DNA of 64,000 nt. It comes from Mytilus edulis (lineage: Eukaryota > Mollusca > Bivalvia > Mytilida > Mytilidae). Below, piece after piece: positions 1 through 11,937 of the stretch. Where the stretch lies: contig NC_092357.1 in assembly GCF_963676685.1 (NCBI RefSeq), positions 70,708,971 to 70,772,970 on the forward strand. Reading direction: 5' to 3'. The notes beneath the pieces are model-generated. The model made no database searches. It was not told the origin of the DNA and saw only the letters and a list, made by a program, of their open reading frames with translations. The position numbers were made by a program, and so were the translations under genes. Every line of letters starts with the position of its first letter. Within the stretch, counting starts at the first letter, position 1.

Positions 1-512
1 GAGAAAAATGTGACGAAAATTTTCAACTTGGCTATCATGTGTAAAATCATACAAGTGTTCGGTAAACAATTTTCAACTTGGCTATCATGTGTAAAATCAT
101 ACAAGTGTTCGGTAAACAGGAAGTTGTCAAGTGATGAATCTGAAAACGCATCACACGGTATGGCTAACATATATAAATGTTGATACCAAATTACAGAAAG
201 GGTGGATGTGTAGTTCCTGAGAAAAATGTGACGAAAATTTTCAACTTGGCTATTATGTGTAAAATCATACAAGTGTTCGGTAAACAGGAAGTTGTCAAGT
301 GATGAATCTGAAAACGCATCACACGGTATGGCTAACATATATAAATGTTGATACCAAATTACAGAAAGGGTGGATGTGTAGTTCCTGAGAAAAATGTGAC
401 GAAAGTTTCATGGGACGGACTGACTGACGGACGGACGGACTGACGGACTGACGGACGGACTGACGGACAGACAGAGGTAAAACAGTATACCCCCCCTTTT
501 TTAAAGCGGGGG
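1..512. repeat. Interspersed repeat with 168-bp tandem core and GACGGACG simple-repeat tail
   Basis: Units start at 1, 219 and 387. The second-to-third spacing is 168 bp; the first unit is 50 bp longer because a segment beginning TTTTCAACTTGGC is duplicated inside it (about 19 and 69). The array runs into a GACGGACTGACGG simple repeat (about 412-473) and a C-rich/G-rich pair near 490-510. A diverged reverse-strand relative lies at about 15243-15440. No coding potential is seen. It is an interspersed molluscan repeat of unknown class. Confidence 0.75.
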
Positions 513-2289
513 TATAAATATTAAAATGTAAAATAAAGTGCTTGTTATCACTGAATGGTAAAGATTGGTTGGTAGTAAAAGTGAATATACATTGTTTATT
601 GTATAAAACAATAAAAAAAAACTTCATCAGCAACATTTAATATTGGCAAATTTCCAATGAAGTTATTTACATAAAGTTATTGGCAAATAAAAATAGAAAA
701 TGACATCATAGTTATGTCTGGCAAATGTCCAACATACATTATTTAAAAACATTTTAGATAAGATAAGGAAAAAAACCTCCATCAGCAACATTTTATATTG
801 GCAAATTTCCAATGAAGTTATTTACATAAAGTTATTGGCAAATAAAAATAGAAAATGACATCATAGTCATGTCTGGCAAATTTCCAACATATATTATCAA
901 CTACTATTCTATACAAAGAAAGATAACTCCAATTGAAAATTAATTGCTATTGCACAATATTGTGCAATTAGATATTTCTTGCTATTGTGCAATACTGTGC
1001 AATTGAAAATTTCTTGCTATTGCACAATACTTGATATGGAATCCTGATTTGGACCAACTTGAAAACTGGGCCCATAATCAAAAATCAAAGTACATGTTTT
1101 GATAAAGCATATCAAATAAGCCCAAGAATTTAATTTTTGTTAAAATCAAACTTAGTTTAATTTTGGACCCTTTGGACCTTAATGAAGACCAATTTGAAAA
1201 CTGGACCAAAAATTAAGAATCTACATACACAGTTAGATTTGGCATATCAAAGAACCCATTTATTCAATTTTTGATGAAATCAAACAAAGTTTAATTTTGG
1301 ACCCCCATTTGGACCAACTTGAAAACTAGGCCAATAATTAAAAATCTAAGTACATTTTTAAATTCAGCATATCAAAGAACCCCAAAGATTCAATTTTTGT
1401 TAAAATCAAACTAAGTTTAATTTTGGACCCTTTGGACCTTAATGTAGACCAATTTGAAAACGGGACCAAAAATTAAGAATATACATACATAGTTAGATTT
1501 GGCATGTATCAAAGAACCCCAATTATTCAATTTTTGATGAAATAACACAAAGTTCAATTTTGGGCCCTTTGGGGCCCTTATTCCTAAACTGTTGGGACCA
1601 AAATTCCCAAAATCAAACCCAACCTTCCTTTTATGGTCATAAACCTTGTGTTTAAATTTCATAGATTTCTATTTACTTATACTAAAGTTATGGTGCAAAA
1701 ACCAAAAATAATGCTTATTTGGGCCCCTTTTTGGCCCCTAATTCATAAACTGTTGTGGCCTCAACTCCAAAAATCAAACCCAACCTTCCTTTTGTGGTCA
1801 TAAACCTTGTGTTTAAATTTCATTGATTTCTATTTACTTATACTAAAGTTATTGTGCGAAAACCAAGAATAATGCTTATTTGGGCCCTTTTTTGGCCCTT
1901 AATTCCTAAACTGTTGGGACCAAAACTCCCAAAATCAATCCCAACCGTCCTTTTGTGGTCATAAACCTTGTGTCAAAATTTCATAGATTTCTATTCACTT
2001 AAACTAAAGTTATAGTGCGAAAACCAAGAAAATGCTTATTTGGGCCCTTTTCGGCCCCTAATTCCTAAAATATTGGGACCAAAACTCCCAAAATCAATCC
2101 CAACCTTCCTCTTGTGGTCATAAACCTTGTGTTAAAATTTCATTGATTTCTATTCACTTTTACTAAAGTTAGAGTGCGAAAACTAAAAGTTTTCGGACGA
2201 CGACGACGACGATGCAAGACAACGCAGGACGACGACGCCAACGTGATAGCAATATACGACCAAAAACTTAAAATTTTTGCGGTCGTATA
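513..2289 (-). mobile_element. TATACGACC foldback element, copy 1 (reverse orientation)
   Basis: This copy ends at 2289 with GGTCGTATA, preceded by a GACGACGACG tract (about 2197-2240). Its body is a series of diverged tandem blocks (TTTGGACC...AACTTGAAAACTGGGCC; CAAAACTCCCAAAATCAA), followed outward by TTGCACAATATTGTGCAA palindromes. The same order, inverted, is seen at 51133-52548 and 60896-63175. The outer end carrying TGCGGAGCATCTGG is missing here, cut by the neighbouring repeat. An internal direct duplication (units near 626 and 780) lies inside. No transposase was found, so it is probably non-autonomous. Confidence 0.7.
626..892. repeat. Direct duplication of about 154 bp
   Basis: Two near-identical copies of a segment with CATCAGCAACATTT and TATTGGCAAATTTCCAATG, starting near 626 and 780. 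They lie inside the TATACGACC-family copy. Confidence 0.65.
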
Positions 2290-2383
2290 AAAACAATATT
2301 TAATTTATTAAAATTGTTAAACAAGGATTGTGTGATCCCAGCCGACATCTTTCTCTTATTTGTTATTTTTTTAATTTGTTACT

Positions 2384-2566
2384 AATAGATACAGATTCCT
2401 ACACTGCAACAAGTGTATTACGATATTTCTCCACTCGAGACAGTTAAATTTTATTATTTAAAGCGCGAGGCTTGCCGAGCTCTTTAAATAACTAAAATTT
2501 AACTGTCGAGAGTGGGGAAATATCGTAATACACGAGTTATAGTGTCAGAATCTGTTTCTCTAATGA
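2384..2566. mobile_element. Long-hairpin MITE (about 180 bp)
   Basis: The two halves are imperfect reverse complements. ACAGATTCCTACACT...GTGTATTACGATATTTC on the left pairs with GAAATATCGTAATACAC...TAGTGTCAGAATCTGT on the right. The centre near 2460-2490 contains TTTAAAGCGCGAGGCTTGC...AGCTCTTTAAATA. This is a typical fold-back MITE without coding capacity. Confidence 0.75.
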
Positions 2567-2806
2567 TTTTTATCCTTCTTTTCAAAGATTTTCAGAAACT
2601 TGTGTTCTTTATATGGGACGTCATCAGGCATGACAGGTGTCATATGGTATTTTGAACCCCCTAAAAATTGAACCCGGGGTCAAAATACTATGCGGTAAAA
2701 TGACCCCGGGGTCATTATACCGCATGGTATTTTGACCCCGGGGTCATTTTTCACATATGGTATTTTGAACCCCCCTGCGGTATATTGAACCCCCCTGTTT
2801 TTGATA

Positions 2807-3871
2807 ACAAGAGTGCACACACAGAAATGTCTCTCCTTCTTTACTAATCATTGATATTATGTTGATACTCCTAAATCTAAAGCTTTATTATGACTGTCAC
2901 ATAGACTTAACATGAACCATAAAAATGAGGTCAAGGTCAGTTGAACCATATGCCAGGCAGACATGTACAGCTAACAATGCTTCCATACAACAAATATAGT
3001 TGACCTATTGCTTATAGTTTAAGAAAATAGACCAAAACACAAAAACTCAACACTGAGCAATGAACCTTGAAAACCAGGTCAAGGTCAAATAAAACCTGCA
3101 TGACTGACATATAGATCATAAAATATTTTCATACACAAAATATAGCTGACCTATGACATATAGCATTAGATAAAAAGACCAAAACTCAACAACTTAACTT
3201 TGACCACTGAACCATGAAAATGAGGTCAAGGTCAGATGACATCTGCCCGCTACACATGTACACCTTAAAATCATTCCATACAACAAATATAGTAAACCTA
3301 TTGCATAAAGTATGAGAAAAACAGACCAAAACACAAAAACTTAACTATAACCACTGAACCATGAAAATGAGGTCAAGGTCAGATGACACCTGCCAGTTGG
3401 ACATGTACACCTTACAGTCCTTCCATACACCGAATATACTAGACCTATTGCTTATAGTATCTGAGATATGGACTTGACCACCAAAACTTAACCTTGTTCA
3501 CTGATCCATGAAATGAGGTTGAGGTCAAGTGAAAACTGTCTGACGGGAATGAGGACCTTGCAAAGTAGGCACATACTAAATATAGTTATCCTATTACTTA
3601 CAGTAAGAGAGAATTTAACATTGCAAAAAATCTGAACTTTTTTTTCAAGTGGTCACTGAACCATGAAAATGAGGTCAAGGACAATGGACATGTGACTGAC
3701 GGAAACTTCGTAACATGAGGCATCTATATACAAAATATGAAGCATCCAGGTCTTCCACCTTCTAAAATATATAGCTTTTAAGAAGTGAGCTAACACCGCT
3801 GCCGCCGTAGCCGCCGCCGCATCACTATCCCTATGTCGAGCTTTCTGCAACAAAAGTTGCAGGCTCGACAA
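2807..3871. mobile_element. ACAAGAGTGCACAC element, copy 1 (1.07 kb)
   Basis: Starts ACAAGAGTGCACAC and ends in GGCTCGACA. The body consists of diverged tandem blocks of about 155 bp, each with CTGAACCATGAAAATGAGG followed by TCAAGGTCA. Near the end are a GCC-triplet tract (about 3797-3822) and a stem-loop in which CTGCAAC pairs with GTTGCAG inside flanking GAGC/GCTC. The terminal hairpin recalls Helitron 3' ends, but no canonical CTRR end is seen. No coding capacity. Confidence 0.7.
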
Positions 3872-3929
3872 AAAGAATGGCAGATAATCTAATTGTCAAT
3901 TTTTTGGCTATCATTTCTTTTAATTTGAG

Positions 3930-6900
3930 GTTTTGAGTAGGGGGTTCAATATACCGCAGGGGGGTCAAAATACCATGGCTATGTAAAATTTTGCAAAATA
4001 TCTTTTCCAGTATGCTCAATACATACAAACAATTATTGGAGTATGATTACTATGTTAAGAAATTAGAATAGCTTGAATTTTTGAAATTCAAAGTCTATAG
4101 TAGGGGGTTCAATATACCGCAGGGGGGTCAAAATACCATGGCTAAGAAAAATTTTCAAAATATATTTTCCAGCATGTTTAATACATATAAACTACTTATT
4201 GGAGTATTATTACTATGTTAAGGAATTAGAATAGCTTGAATTTTTGAAATTCAAAGTCTATAGTAGGGGGTTCAATATACCGCAGGGGAGTCAAAATACC
4301 ATGGCTAAGAAAAATTTTCAAAATATATTTTCCAGCATGTTTAATACATACAAACTACTTATTGGAGTATTATTACTATGTTAAGGAATTAGAATAGCTA
4401 GAATTTCTGAAATTCAAAGTCTATGGTAGGGGGTTCAATATACCGCAAGGGGGGGGGGGGGGGGTTAAAAATACCATGGCTGAGAAAAATTTTCAAAATA
4501 TATTTTCCAGCATGTTTAATACATACAAACTACTTATTGGAGTATTATTACTATGTTAAGGAATTAGAATAGCTAGAATTTCTGAAATTCAAAGTCTATG
4601 GTAGGGGGTTCAATATACCGCAGGGGGGTCAAAATACCATGGCTAAGTAAAATTTTCAAAATATCTTTTCCAGTATGTTAAATACATACAAACTACTTAT
4701 TGGAGTATTATTACTCAGTTAAGAAGTTAGAAAAGCTTGAATTTTTGAAATTCAAGGTCTAAAGTAGGGGTTCAATATACCGCAGGGGGGTCAAAATACC
4801 ATGGCTAAGTAAAATTTTTAAAATATCTTTTCAAGCACGATTAATACATCTGTACATACAAACTTCTAATTGAAATATTATAACTATGTTAAGGAGTTAA
4901 AAATTTTCAAAATATCTTTTCCAGTATGTTAAATACATACAAACTACTTATTGGAGTATTATTACTATGTTAAGGAGTTAGAATAACTAGAATTTTTGAA
5001 ATTCAAGGTCTATGGTAGGGGGTTCAATATACCGCAGGGGGGGTCAAAATACCATGGCTGAGAAAAATTTTCAAAATATCTTTTCCAGTATGTTAGATAC
5101 ATACAAACTACTTATTGGAGTATTATTACTATGTTAAGGAATTAGAATAGCTAGAATTTCTGAATATCAAGGTCTATGGTAGGGGGTTCAATATACCACA
5201 GGGGGTCAAAATACCATGGCTAAGTAAAATTTTCAAAATATCTTTTCCAGTATGTTTAATACATACAAACTACATATTGGAGTATTATTACTCTGTTAAG
5301 GAGTTAGAAAAGCTTGTCTTTTTTAAATTCAAGCTCTAGAGTAGGGGGTTCAATATACTGCAGGGGGTCAAAATACCATGGCTAAGTAAAATTTTCAAAA
5401 TATCTTTTCAAGCATGATTAATACATCTGAACATACAAACTTCTAATTGAAATATTATAACTATGTTAAGGAGTTAGAATAGCTAGAATTTTTTAAATTC
5501 AAGGTCTAGAGTAGGGGGTTCAATATACTGCAGGGGGGTCAAAATACCATGGCTAAGTAAAATTTTCAAAATATCTTTTCCAGCATGATTAATACATACA
5601 AATTACTTATTGCAGTATAATTACTATGTAAAGGAGTTAGAATAGCTTGAATTTTTGAAATTTAAGGTCTACATTTGGGGGTTCAATAAACCACAGGGGG
5701 GTCAAAATACCATGGCAAAGTAAAATTTTCAAAATATCTTTTCCAGCATGTTTAATACATACAAACTACTTAGACTACCATAGACCTTCAATTTTAAAAA
5801 TTCCAGCTTTTTTTAATGCGCAACATAGTAATTATACTCCAATTAGTAGTTTGTATGTATAAAATATGCTGGAAAAGATATTTTGAAAATTTTACTTAGC
5901 CATGGTATTTTGACCCCCTGCAATATATTGAACCCTCTACTATAGACCCTAAATAAAAAAATTCTAGCTATTCTAACTCCTTAACATAGTTATAATACTC
6001 AAATGAGTAGTTTGTATGCATTTTACATACTGGAAAAGATGTTTTAAAATTTTTAATTAGCCATGGTATTTTGACCCTCCTGTGGTATATTGAACCCCCT
6101 ACTATAGACCTTGAATTTCGAAAATTCTAGATATTCTAACTCCTTTACATAGTAATTATACTGCAATAAGTAATTTGTATGTATTAATCATGCTGGAAAA
6201 GATATTTTGAAAATTTTACTTAGCCATGGTATTTTGCCCCCCTGCTGTATATTGAACCCCCTACTATAGACCTTAAATTAAAAAATTCTAGCTTTTCAAC
6301 TCTTAACATGGTTATAATACTGCAATGAGTAGTTTGTATGTATTTTACATACCGCAAAAGATATTTTAAAATTTTTACTTAGCCATGGTATTTTGACCCC
6401 CCTGCGGTATATTGAACCCCCTACTATAGACCTTGAATTTCTAAAATTCTAGCTATTCTAATTCCTTTACATAGTAATTATACTGCAATAAGTAATTTGT
6501 ATGTATTAATCATGCAGGAAAAGATATTTTGAAAATTTTACTTAGCCATGGTATTTTGACCCCCCTGCGGTATATTGAACTCCCTACTATAGACCTTGAA
6601 TTTCTAATATTCTAGCTACTGCAATTCCTTTTACATAGTATATATACTCAAATAAGTGGTTTGTATGTATTTTAGTTGCTTGAAAAGATAATTTGAAGAT
6701 TTTACTAAGCCATGGTATTTTGACCCCCATACCATGGTATATTGAACCCCCTACTATGGACATTTGATTTAAAAAATTCTAGCTATTCTAACTCCTTAAC
6801 ATGGTAAAAATACTCCAATGAGTAGTTTGTATGTATTAATCATGCTGGAAAAGATATTTTGAAAGTTTTACTTAGCCATGGTATTTTGACCCCCCTGCGG

Positions 6901-9310
6901 TATATTGAACCCCCTACTATAGACCTTAAATTAAACAAGAGTGCACACGCTGAAATGTCTCGCCTTCTATACTAATCATTGATATTATGTTGATAGTCCT
7001 TAGTATAAAGCTAAGCTTTATAACAACTGTCACATAAACTTAACATTAACCAAGATAACTAAACATAGACCAATGAACCTTGAAAATGAGGTCAAGGTCA
7101 GATGAACCATGCCAGGCAGACATGTACAGCTAACAATGCTTCTATACAACATATATAGTTGACCTATTACTTATAGTTTAAGAAAAATAGACCAAAACAC
7201 AAAAACTTAACACTGTGCAATGAACCGTGAAAATGAGGTCACGGTCAAATAAAACCTGTGCGACTGACATAAAGATCATAAAATATTTCCATACACCAAA
7301 TATAGTTGACCTATGGCATATAGTATTAGATAAAAAGACCAAAACTCAAATACTTAACTTTGACCACTGAACCATGAAAATGAGGTCAAGGTCACATGAC
7401 ATCTGCCCGCAAGACATGTACACCTTACAATCGTTCCATACAACAAATATAGTAGACCTATTGCATATAGTATGAGAAAAACAGACCAAAACACAAAATT
7501 TAACTTTGACCACTGAACCATGAAAATGAGGTCAAGGTCACATGAAATCTGCCCGCTAGACATATACACCTTACAATCATTCCATACAACAAATATAGTA
7601 GACCTATTGCATATAGTATGAGAAAAACAGACCAAAACACAAAAATTTAACTATAACCACTGAACCATGAAAATGAGGTCAAGGTCTGATGACACCTGCC
7701 AGTTGGACATGTACACCTTACAGTCCTTCCATACACTGAATATACTAGCCCTATTCCTTATAGTATCTGAGATATGGACTTGACCACCAAAACTTAACCT
7801 TGTTCATTGATCCATGAAATGAGGTCGAGGTCAAGTGAAAACTGTCTGACAGACATGAGGACATTGCAAGGTACGCATATATCAAATATAGTTATCCTAT
7901 TACTTATAATAAGAGAGAATTCAACATTGCAAAAAATTTGAACTTTTTTTTCAAGTGGTCACTGAACCATGAAAATGAGGTCAAGGACATTGGACATGTT
8001 ACTGACGGAAACTTCGTAACATGAGGCATCTATATACAAAGTATGAAGCATCCAGGTCTTCCACCTTCTAAAATATAAAGCTTTTAAGAAGTTAGCTAAC
8101 ACCGCCGCCGCCGCCGCCGCCGCCGGATCACTATCCCTATGTTGAGCTTTCTGCAACAAAAGTTGCAGGCTCGACAAAAATTCTAGCTATTCTAACTCCT
8201 TAACATGGTTATAATACTCCAATGAGTAGTTTGTATGTATTTTACATACTGGAAAAGATATTTTAAAAATTTTACTTAGCCATGGTATTTTGACCCCCCT
8301 GCGGTATATTGAACCCTCCACTATAGACCTTGAATTTCAAAAATCCAAGCTATTCTAACTCCTAAACATAGTAATAATACTCCAACAAGGAGTTTTAAAT
8401 TTATTTTACATATTGGAAAAGATATTTTAAAATTTTTACTTAGCCATGGTATTTTGACCCCCCTGCGGTATATTGAACCCCCTACTATAGACCTTGAATT
8501 TCGAAAATTCTAGCTATTCTAACTCCTTTACATAGTAATTATACTGCAATAAGGAGTTTGTATGTATTTTACATACTGGAAAAGATATTTTAAATTTTTT
8601 ACTTAGCCATGGTATTTTGACCCCCTTGCTGTATATTGAACTCCCTACTATAGACCTTTAATTTCTAATATTCTAGCTACTGCAATTCCTTTTACATAGT
8701 ATATATACTCAAATAAGTGGTTTGTATGTATTTTAGTTGCTTGAAAAGATAATTTTGAAAGTTTTACTAAGCCATGGTATTTTGAACCCCCATACCATGG
8801 TATATTGAACCCCCTACTATGGACATTTGATTTCAAAAATTCTAGCTATTCTTACTCCTTAACATAGTGATCATTCTCCAATAATTAGTTTGTATTTTGC
8901 TTGCTTGAAAAGATATTTTGAAAATGTTACCTTGCCATGGTATTTTGACCCCCTACCATGGTATATTGAACCCCCAACTATAGGCCTTGCATTTCAAAAT
9001 TTCAGCTGTTAAGTCTCCTTTACATCTATATATATAGTTATTATACTCCAAATAGTAGTTTGAATGTATTTACCATGCTGGAAAAGATGTTTAGAAAATT
9101 TTACTTTGCCATGTTTTTTTTACCCCCCTACCATGGTAAATTGAACCCCCTACTATACATCTAAAGACCTTTAATGCTAAAATATCTAGCTACTGTAACT
9201 CCTTTTCATATTTATTATACTCCAATAAGAAGTTTGTATTTATTTTAGTAGCTTGAAAAGATGTTTTGAAAATTTTACTTTTTAGATTAACTGAGCCATG
9301 GTAATACGAC
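3930..9310. repeat. 163-bp satellite in two inverted arms
   Basis: Each unit contains GGGGGTTCAATATACCGC, GGGGTCAAAATACCATGG, AAAATTTTCAAAATATC, CATACAAACTACTTATTGG and TTAAGGAGTTAGAATAGC. Unit starts such as 3941, 4104 and 4267 give a period of about 163 bp. Orientation flips near 5775. A G-run of about 15 near 4449-4463 interrupts one unit. Units at the outer right edge (about 8900-9310) are the most diverged. Short open frames within it are not genes. Confidence 0.85.
6935..8177. mobile_element. ACAAGAGTGCACAC element, copy 2 (1.24 kb)
   Basis: Same element and orientation as the copy at 2807, with one additional internal block of about 150 bp and a cleaner CCG-triplet run (about 8100-8127). 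It interrupts a satellite unit: satellite sequence stops at ACCTTAAATTAA and resumes at ATTCTAGCTATTC right after GCTCGACA. It therefore inserted after the satellite array formed, or was amplified with it. Confidence 0.75.
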
Positions 9311-9957
9311 CCCCTCCCCCTTTTTTACCATGGAGAATTAAAACTTAAGTCTACCATTCTACATAAATATTACAAATTTCAAAGAATTAAAGTGTCCAAG
9401 CTACATGGTCTAGTTATAATGCTTTCAGAAGTTTTTTGATTGAAATTTTGTTGGTTAAGACTTCAGAGCACTTATACCAAGCAAATATTTTTCTTTTAAC
9501 CAATCATTGAAAATTGACCTCCCCTTCTAGTATGAATGATTTTTAATATTTGATTAGCTTTTATATAATGTTAAATGTTTTATTAATCATCTAGAATGAA
9601 AAAAACAGGGGGGTTCAATTTACCATGGGGATTCAATTTTCCATACAGGGGGGGTTCAATTTACCATAGCGGTATTTTGACCCCGGGGTCATTTTACCAT
9701 GGGGTTCAAAATACCATATGACACCGCCTTTTTTCATGGCGTCACAATAGGAAATTCAGAAGAAAACAAAACATTTAGACGTCATAATCAAATTTCGACT
9801 AATCATTTGCCGAGAACAGATTTTTCACTAGTGAGGAGAAATATTTTTCTCACACCGGTCAGGAAATGTGAAAATAGCACAAAAATTAGAGAATATGTGT
9901 TCTCTGTATCATTCCAACTTAAAATATATAAAACAAAACCTGTTGAATAGGATAATA

Positions 9958-10059
9958 CCTATAATTATCGGTATCTTTTGTCTGTATGTCTTCTACTTGT
10001 TACTGTAAATCAGGTGGTATAGTCCGTTTTAGTGACCCTGGTTCTGTTGGTTCAGTCAT
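9958..10059 (-). pseudogene. Broken duplicate of the exon at 10140-10239
   Basis: On the minus strand this copy starts ATGACTGAACCA, matches the neighbouring exon over its length, but has an in-frame TAA after the CCTGATTTACAG segment and a frameshift further on. It still ends at a GT (GTATTAT). It looks like a decayed tandem duplicate of a first coding exon. Confidence 0.45.
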
Positions 10060-10139
10060 TTTTTACTCTTATTCTGACCTACATTGGTGCAATTTACCAG
10101 GATTAAATTTTTAGATAACATTAAATATATTTTGTATAC

Positions 10140-10239
10140 CTGTAGTTCTTGGTATCTTTATCTGTATGTCCTCTACTAGTCTCTGTAAATCAGGTGGTAT
10201 TGTCCGTTTTAGTGGTCTATCTTCTGCTGGTTCAGTCAT
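10140..10239 (-). CDS. Possible first coding exon of an unrecognised gene (33 codons plus 1 nt)
   Basis: On the minus strand an ATG at 10239 opens a 33-codon frame, MTEPAEDRPLKRT... to ...IQIKIPRTT, ending at a plausible 5' splice site (ACTACAG then GTATAC). The composition is protein-like (charged, amphipathic), unlike the AT-rich surroundings. A paralogous but broken copy lies about 180 bp downstream on the same strand. I cannot name the family or find a second exon. It could be the 5' exon of a gene continuing to lower coordinates, or a captured gene fragment. Low confidence. Confidence 0.35.
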
Positions 10240-10489
10240 TCTGTCATATGAAATCTACTCTTCACTTCTCGTTATTTAAACAGTCAATCTTTAAAGAGCT
10301 TTTTATTGGACAATTACTGTGAAAATAAAAGTAAAAACAATATATGTATAAGTCATCCCAAAATAATTATCAACAAAATATATCTAATTTATTGCAAATG
10401 AAATTAGCCATGTTAAAATTGTGTGTTGAGGTGTGTACCTCACCTGTGTATGTGTTGTAACCAAAAATTGATTGACTAAAAAAATCCTT

Positions 10490-10725
10490 CATTCTACTAC
10501 CCATCATGCCCATAAAAGAGGGTTGTAATGAAGTACCTTCATGATGAATAACGGTAAAAATTCTTGCCAAATGACTTTAACAGTAATTTTTGGTGTATGA
10601 CAATCTAATGAACACTTTCTTTAAGACCATAAAAACATCAACTGATTGTGACGAATTACGTGTCTTTTTCTTCCAAAAATGACAGTACTTAACGATAATT
10701 ATTTGTATCCTGATTGAGAGTAATT
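10490..10725. repeat. Interspersed repeat shared with 38170-38420
   Basis: Blocks such as GGTAAAAATTCTTGCCAAAT, TTTGGTG(C/T)ATGA, CAACTGATTGTGACGA and ACGATAATTATTTG recur in the same order at about 38200-38410 with moderate divergence. No coding potential or terminal repeats were identified. Confidence 0.5.
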
Positions 10726-10850
10726 TCTCGCAATTTGATTGGCTGGTATTGTCCTAGTAATTTTCTGTACAATTTTTTATTATGTCAATTGGATCCCTTA
10801 TTTATAACATCAATTGGAATAATCTCCCTTATACCATTGACCTAATAAAA

Positions 10851-11130
10851 TTTGGACAACACTTATAGGGCACACCCCTACCACTTCGACTGGGTTCCCT
10901 TTGGCCGGAGGTACTACTTCCAATCGCGTCAGGAATGCCGTAAAGTGGTTTACTGTCGCAAAATTTCTTGGCAATGTTGGTTGAACTGGAAATGGTGGTG
11001 GGAAGGATTTATGTTCTTTGTATCTTACTTCTTTTAACTTTAATTTCCTGCAGGTTTTAAATAGTACTGGAAATCTATCTTGGCTGTTTTGTATTTTGGT
11101 AGGGGTGTGCCCTATAAGTGTTGTCCAAAT
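10851..11130. mobile_element. TIR element (280 bp) with captured-looking interior
   Basis: TIRs of about 33 bp: TTTGGACAACACTTATAGGG at 10851 and its inverse CCCTATAAGTGTTGTCCAAA ending at 11130, both extending inward to CACACCCCTACCA. The interior (10885-11090) is less AT-rich than its surroundings and carries an open plus-strand frame (10852-11037) rich in Trp, Arg and Tyr (HFDWVPFGRRYYFQSRQEC). It could be a transduplicated gene fragment, but no parent gene is recognised. Confidence 0.8.
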
Positions 11131-11460
11131 TAGGAAGAAACTTTATAAAACTGTACACTGACATTGTACTTACATTCATGTTACTGTACACAAATTTAAT
11201 TTCTATTTAAAAACACATTTTATTTATACACTTACCGTTGTAGTAGTTTACAACCATTTTAAAGTTAAGGACAGTTCGAAAAATTATAGATTAACTCTGA
11301 ATTTAGTAACTTCATTAGCATTGTACTATGTTTGATTCATTTTCTGTTCAACATTACATAATGATATAGAGTATCCAATAGCAACGTCAACAATGGACAA
11401 TTATGACGTCACATACATGATACCATTTTTTTGTACTTCAGGGGTTCTAATTTTGTATAC

Positions 11461-11512
11461 TTTGTCCTGATGAAGCCGATCTAATCGGCGAAACATGTTG
11501 ACAATAAAAGAT
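11461..11512 (+). ncRNA. Hammerhead-ribozyme-like core (possible Penelope-like element relic)
   Basis: CTGATGA (11467-11473), then A, a perfect 6-bp stem GCCGAT/ATCGGC (11475-11480 with 11484-11489) around a 3-nt loop, then GAAAC (11490-11494). This is the order of the hammerhead catalytic core: CUGAUGA, stem II, GAAA. One extra A lies between CUGAUGA and stem II, and stems I and III are not clearly formed. Hammerheads are known in the terminal repeats of Penelope-like elements and in mollusc retroposons. Catalytic activity is not claimed. Confidence 0.35.
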
Positions 11513-11937
11513 GCAGTTTACTTAAGTGTTGTTGTCAATGTAGCGGTATTTGATTTTTTATCTGACAACCCTGCATACCATCTGGTATCCACTTAAGGGA
11601 ACTCTACCAGCACAAAACATAAGAGGCGTTGGTTCAGCAGCTCTTTATTTACTTCCTTTAACTGTATTACTATATTTTATCATAGTATAATTTCCTTGTA
11701 AATTTTAGTAACGATATGTATAATGGCAACTTAGCCAGTAGTCTCAAACATTTTAAATTTACATTTGAAAAATAAATTCTTGTAAATAATGATTACAAAA
11801 AGTAAAGAACATAAGACTGTGTTACACAAATTTATAAAAATCTTTAAAAGTGCAATGAAATAATAATTAATAAGATTTAAAATTACTTAACCAAGTGAAC
11901 ATGCATTGATGTTTTGGTATCTTTGATATACATTATA

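Larger units (their letters stand above)
2636..9725. mobile_element. Giant (7.1 kb) fold-back element built of inverted satellite arms
   Basis: A 25-bp perfect terminal inverted repeat beginning GGTGTCATATGGTATTTTG occurs at 2636-2660 and, inverted, at 9701-9725. Weaker inverted similarity (GACGTCAT...) extends about 20 bp further out. Inside are inverted arrays of a roughly 163-bp unit: about 11 copies in one direction (3930-5770) and about 13 in the other (5780-9310), centred near 5775. Both termini also carry CCCCGGGGTCA palindromes. Two direct copies of a different repeat (2807-3871, 6935-8177) sit inside. No transposase was recognised. The class (Foldback-like or a composite satellite) is inference. 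Confidence 0.7.

Noticed and set aside
3653..8836. Short minus-strand ORFs with Ala runs and repeated SSLQLLLQKA peptide
   Set aside because: They arise from GCC triplets and the hairpin end of a repeated element; the two copies are the repeat, not paralogous genes.
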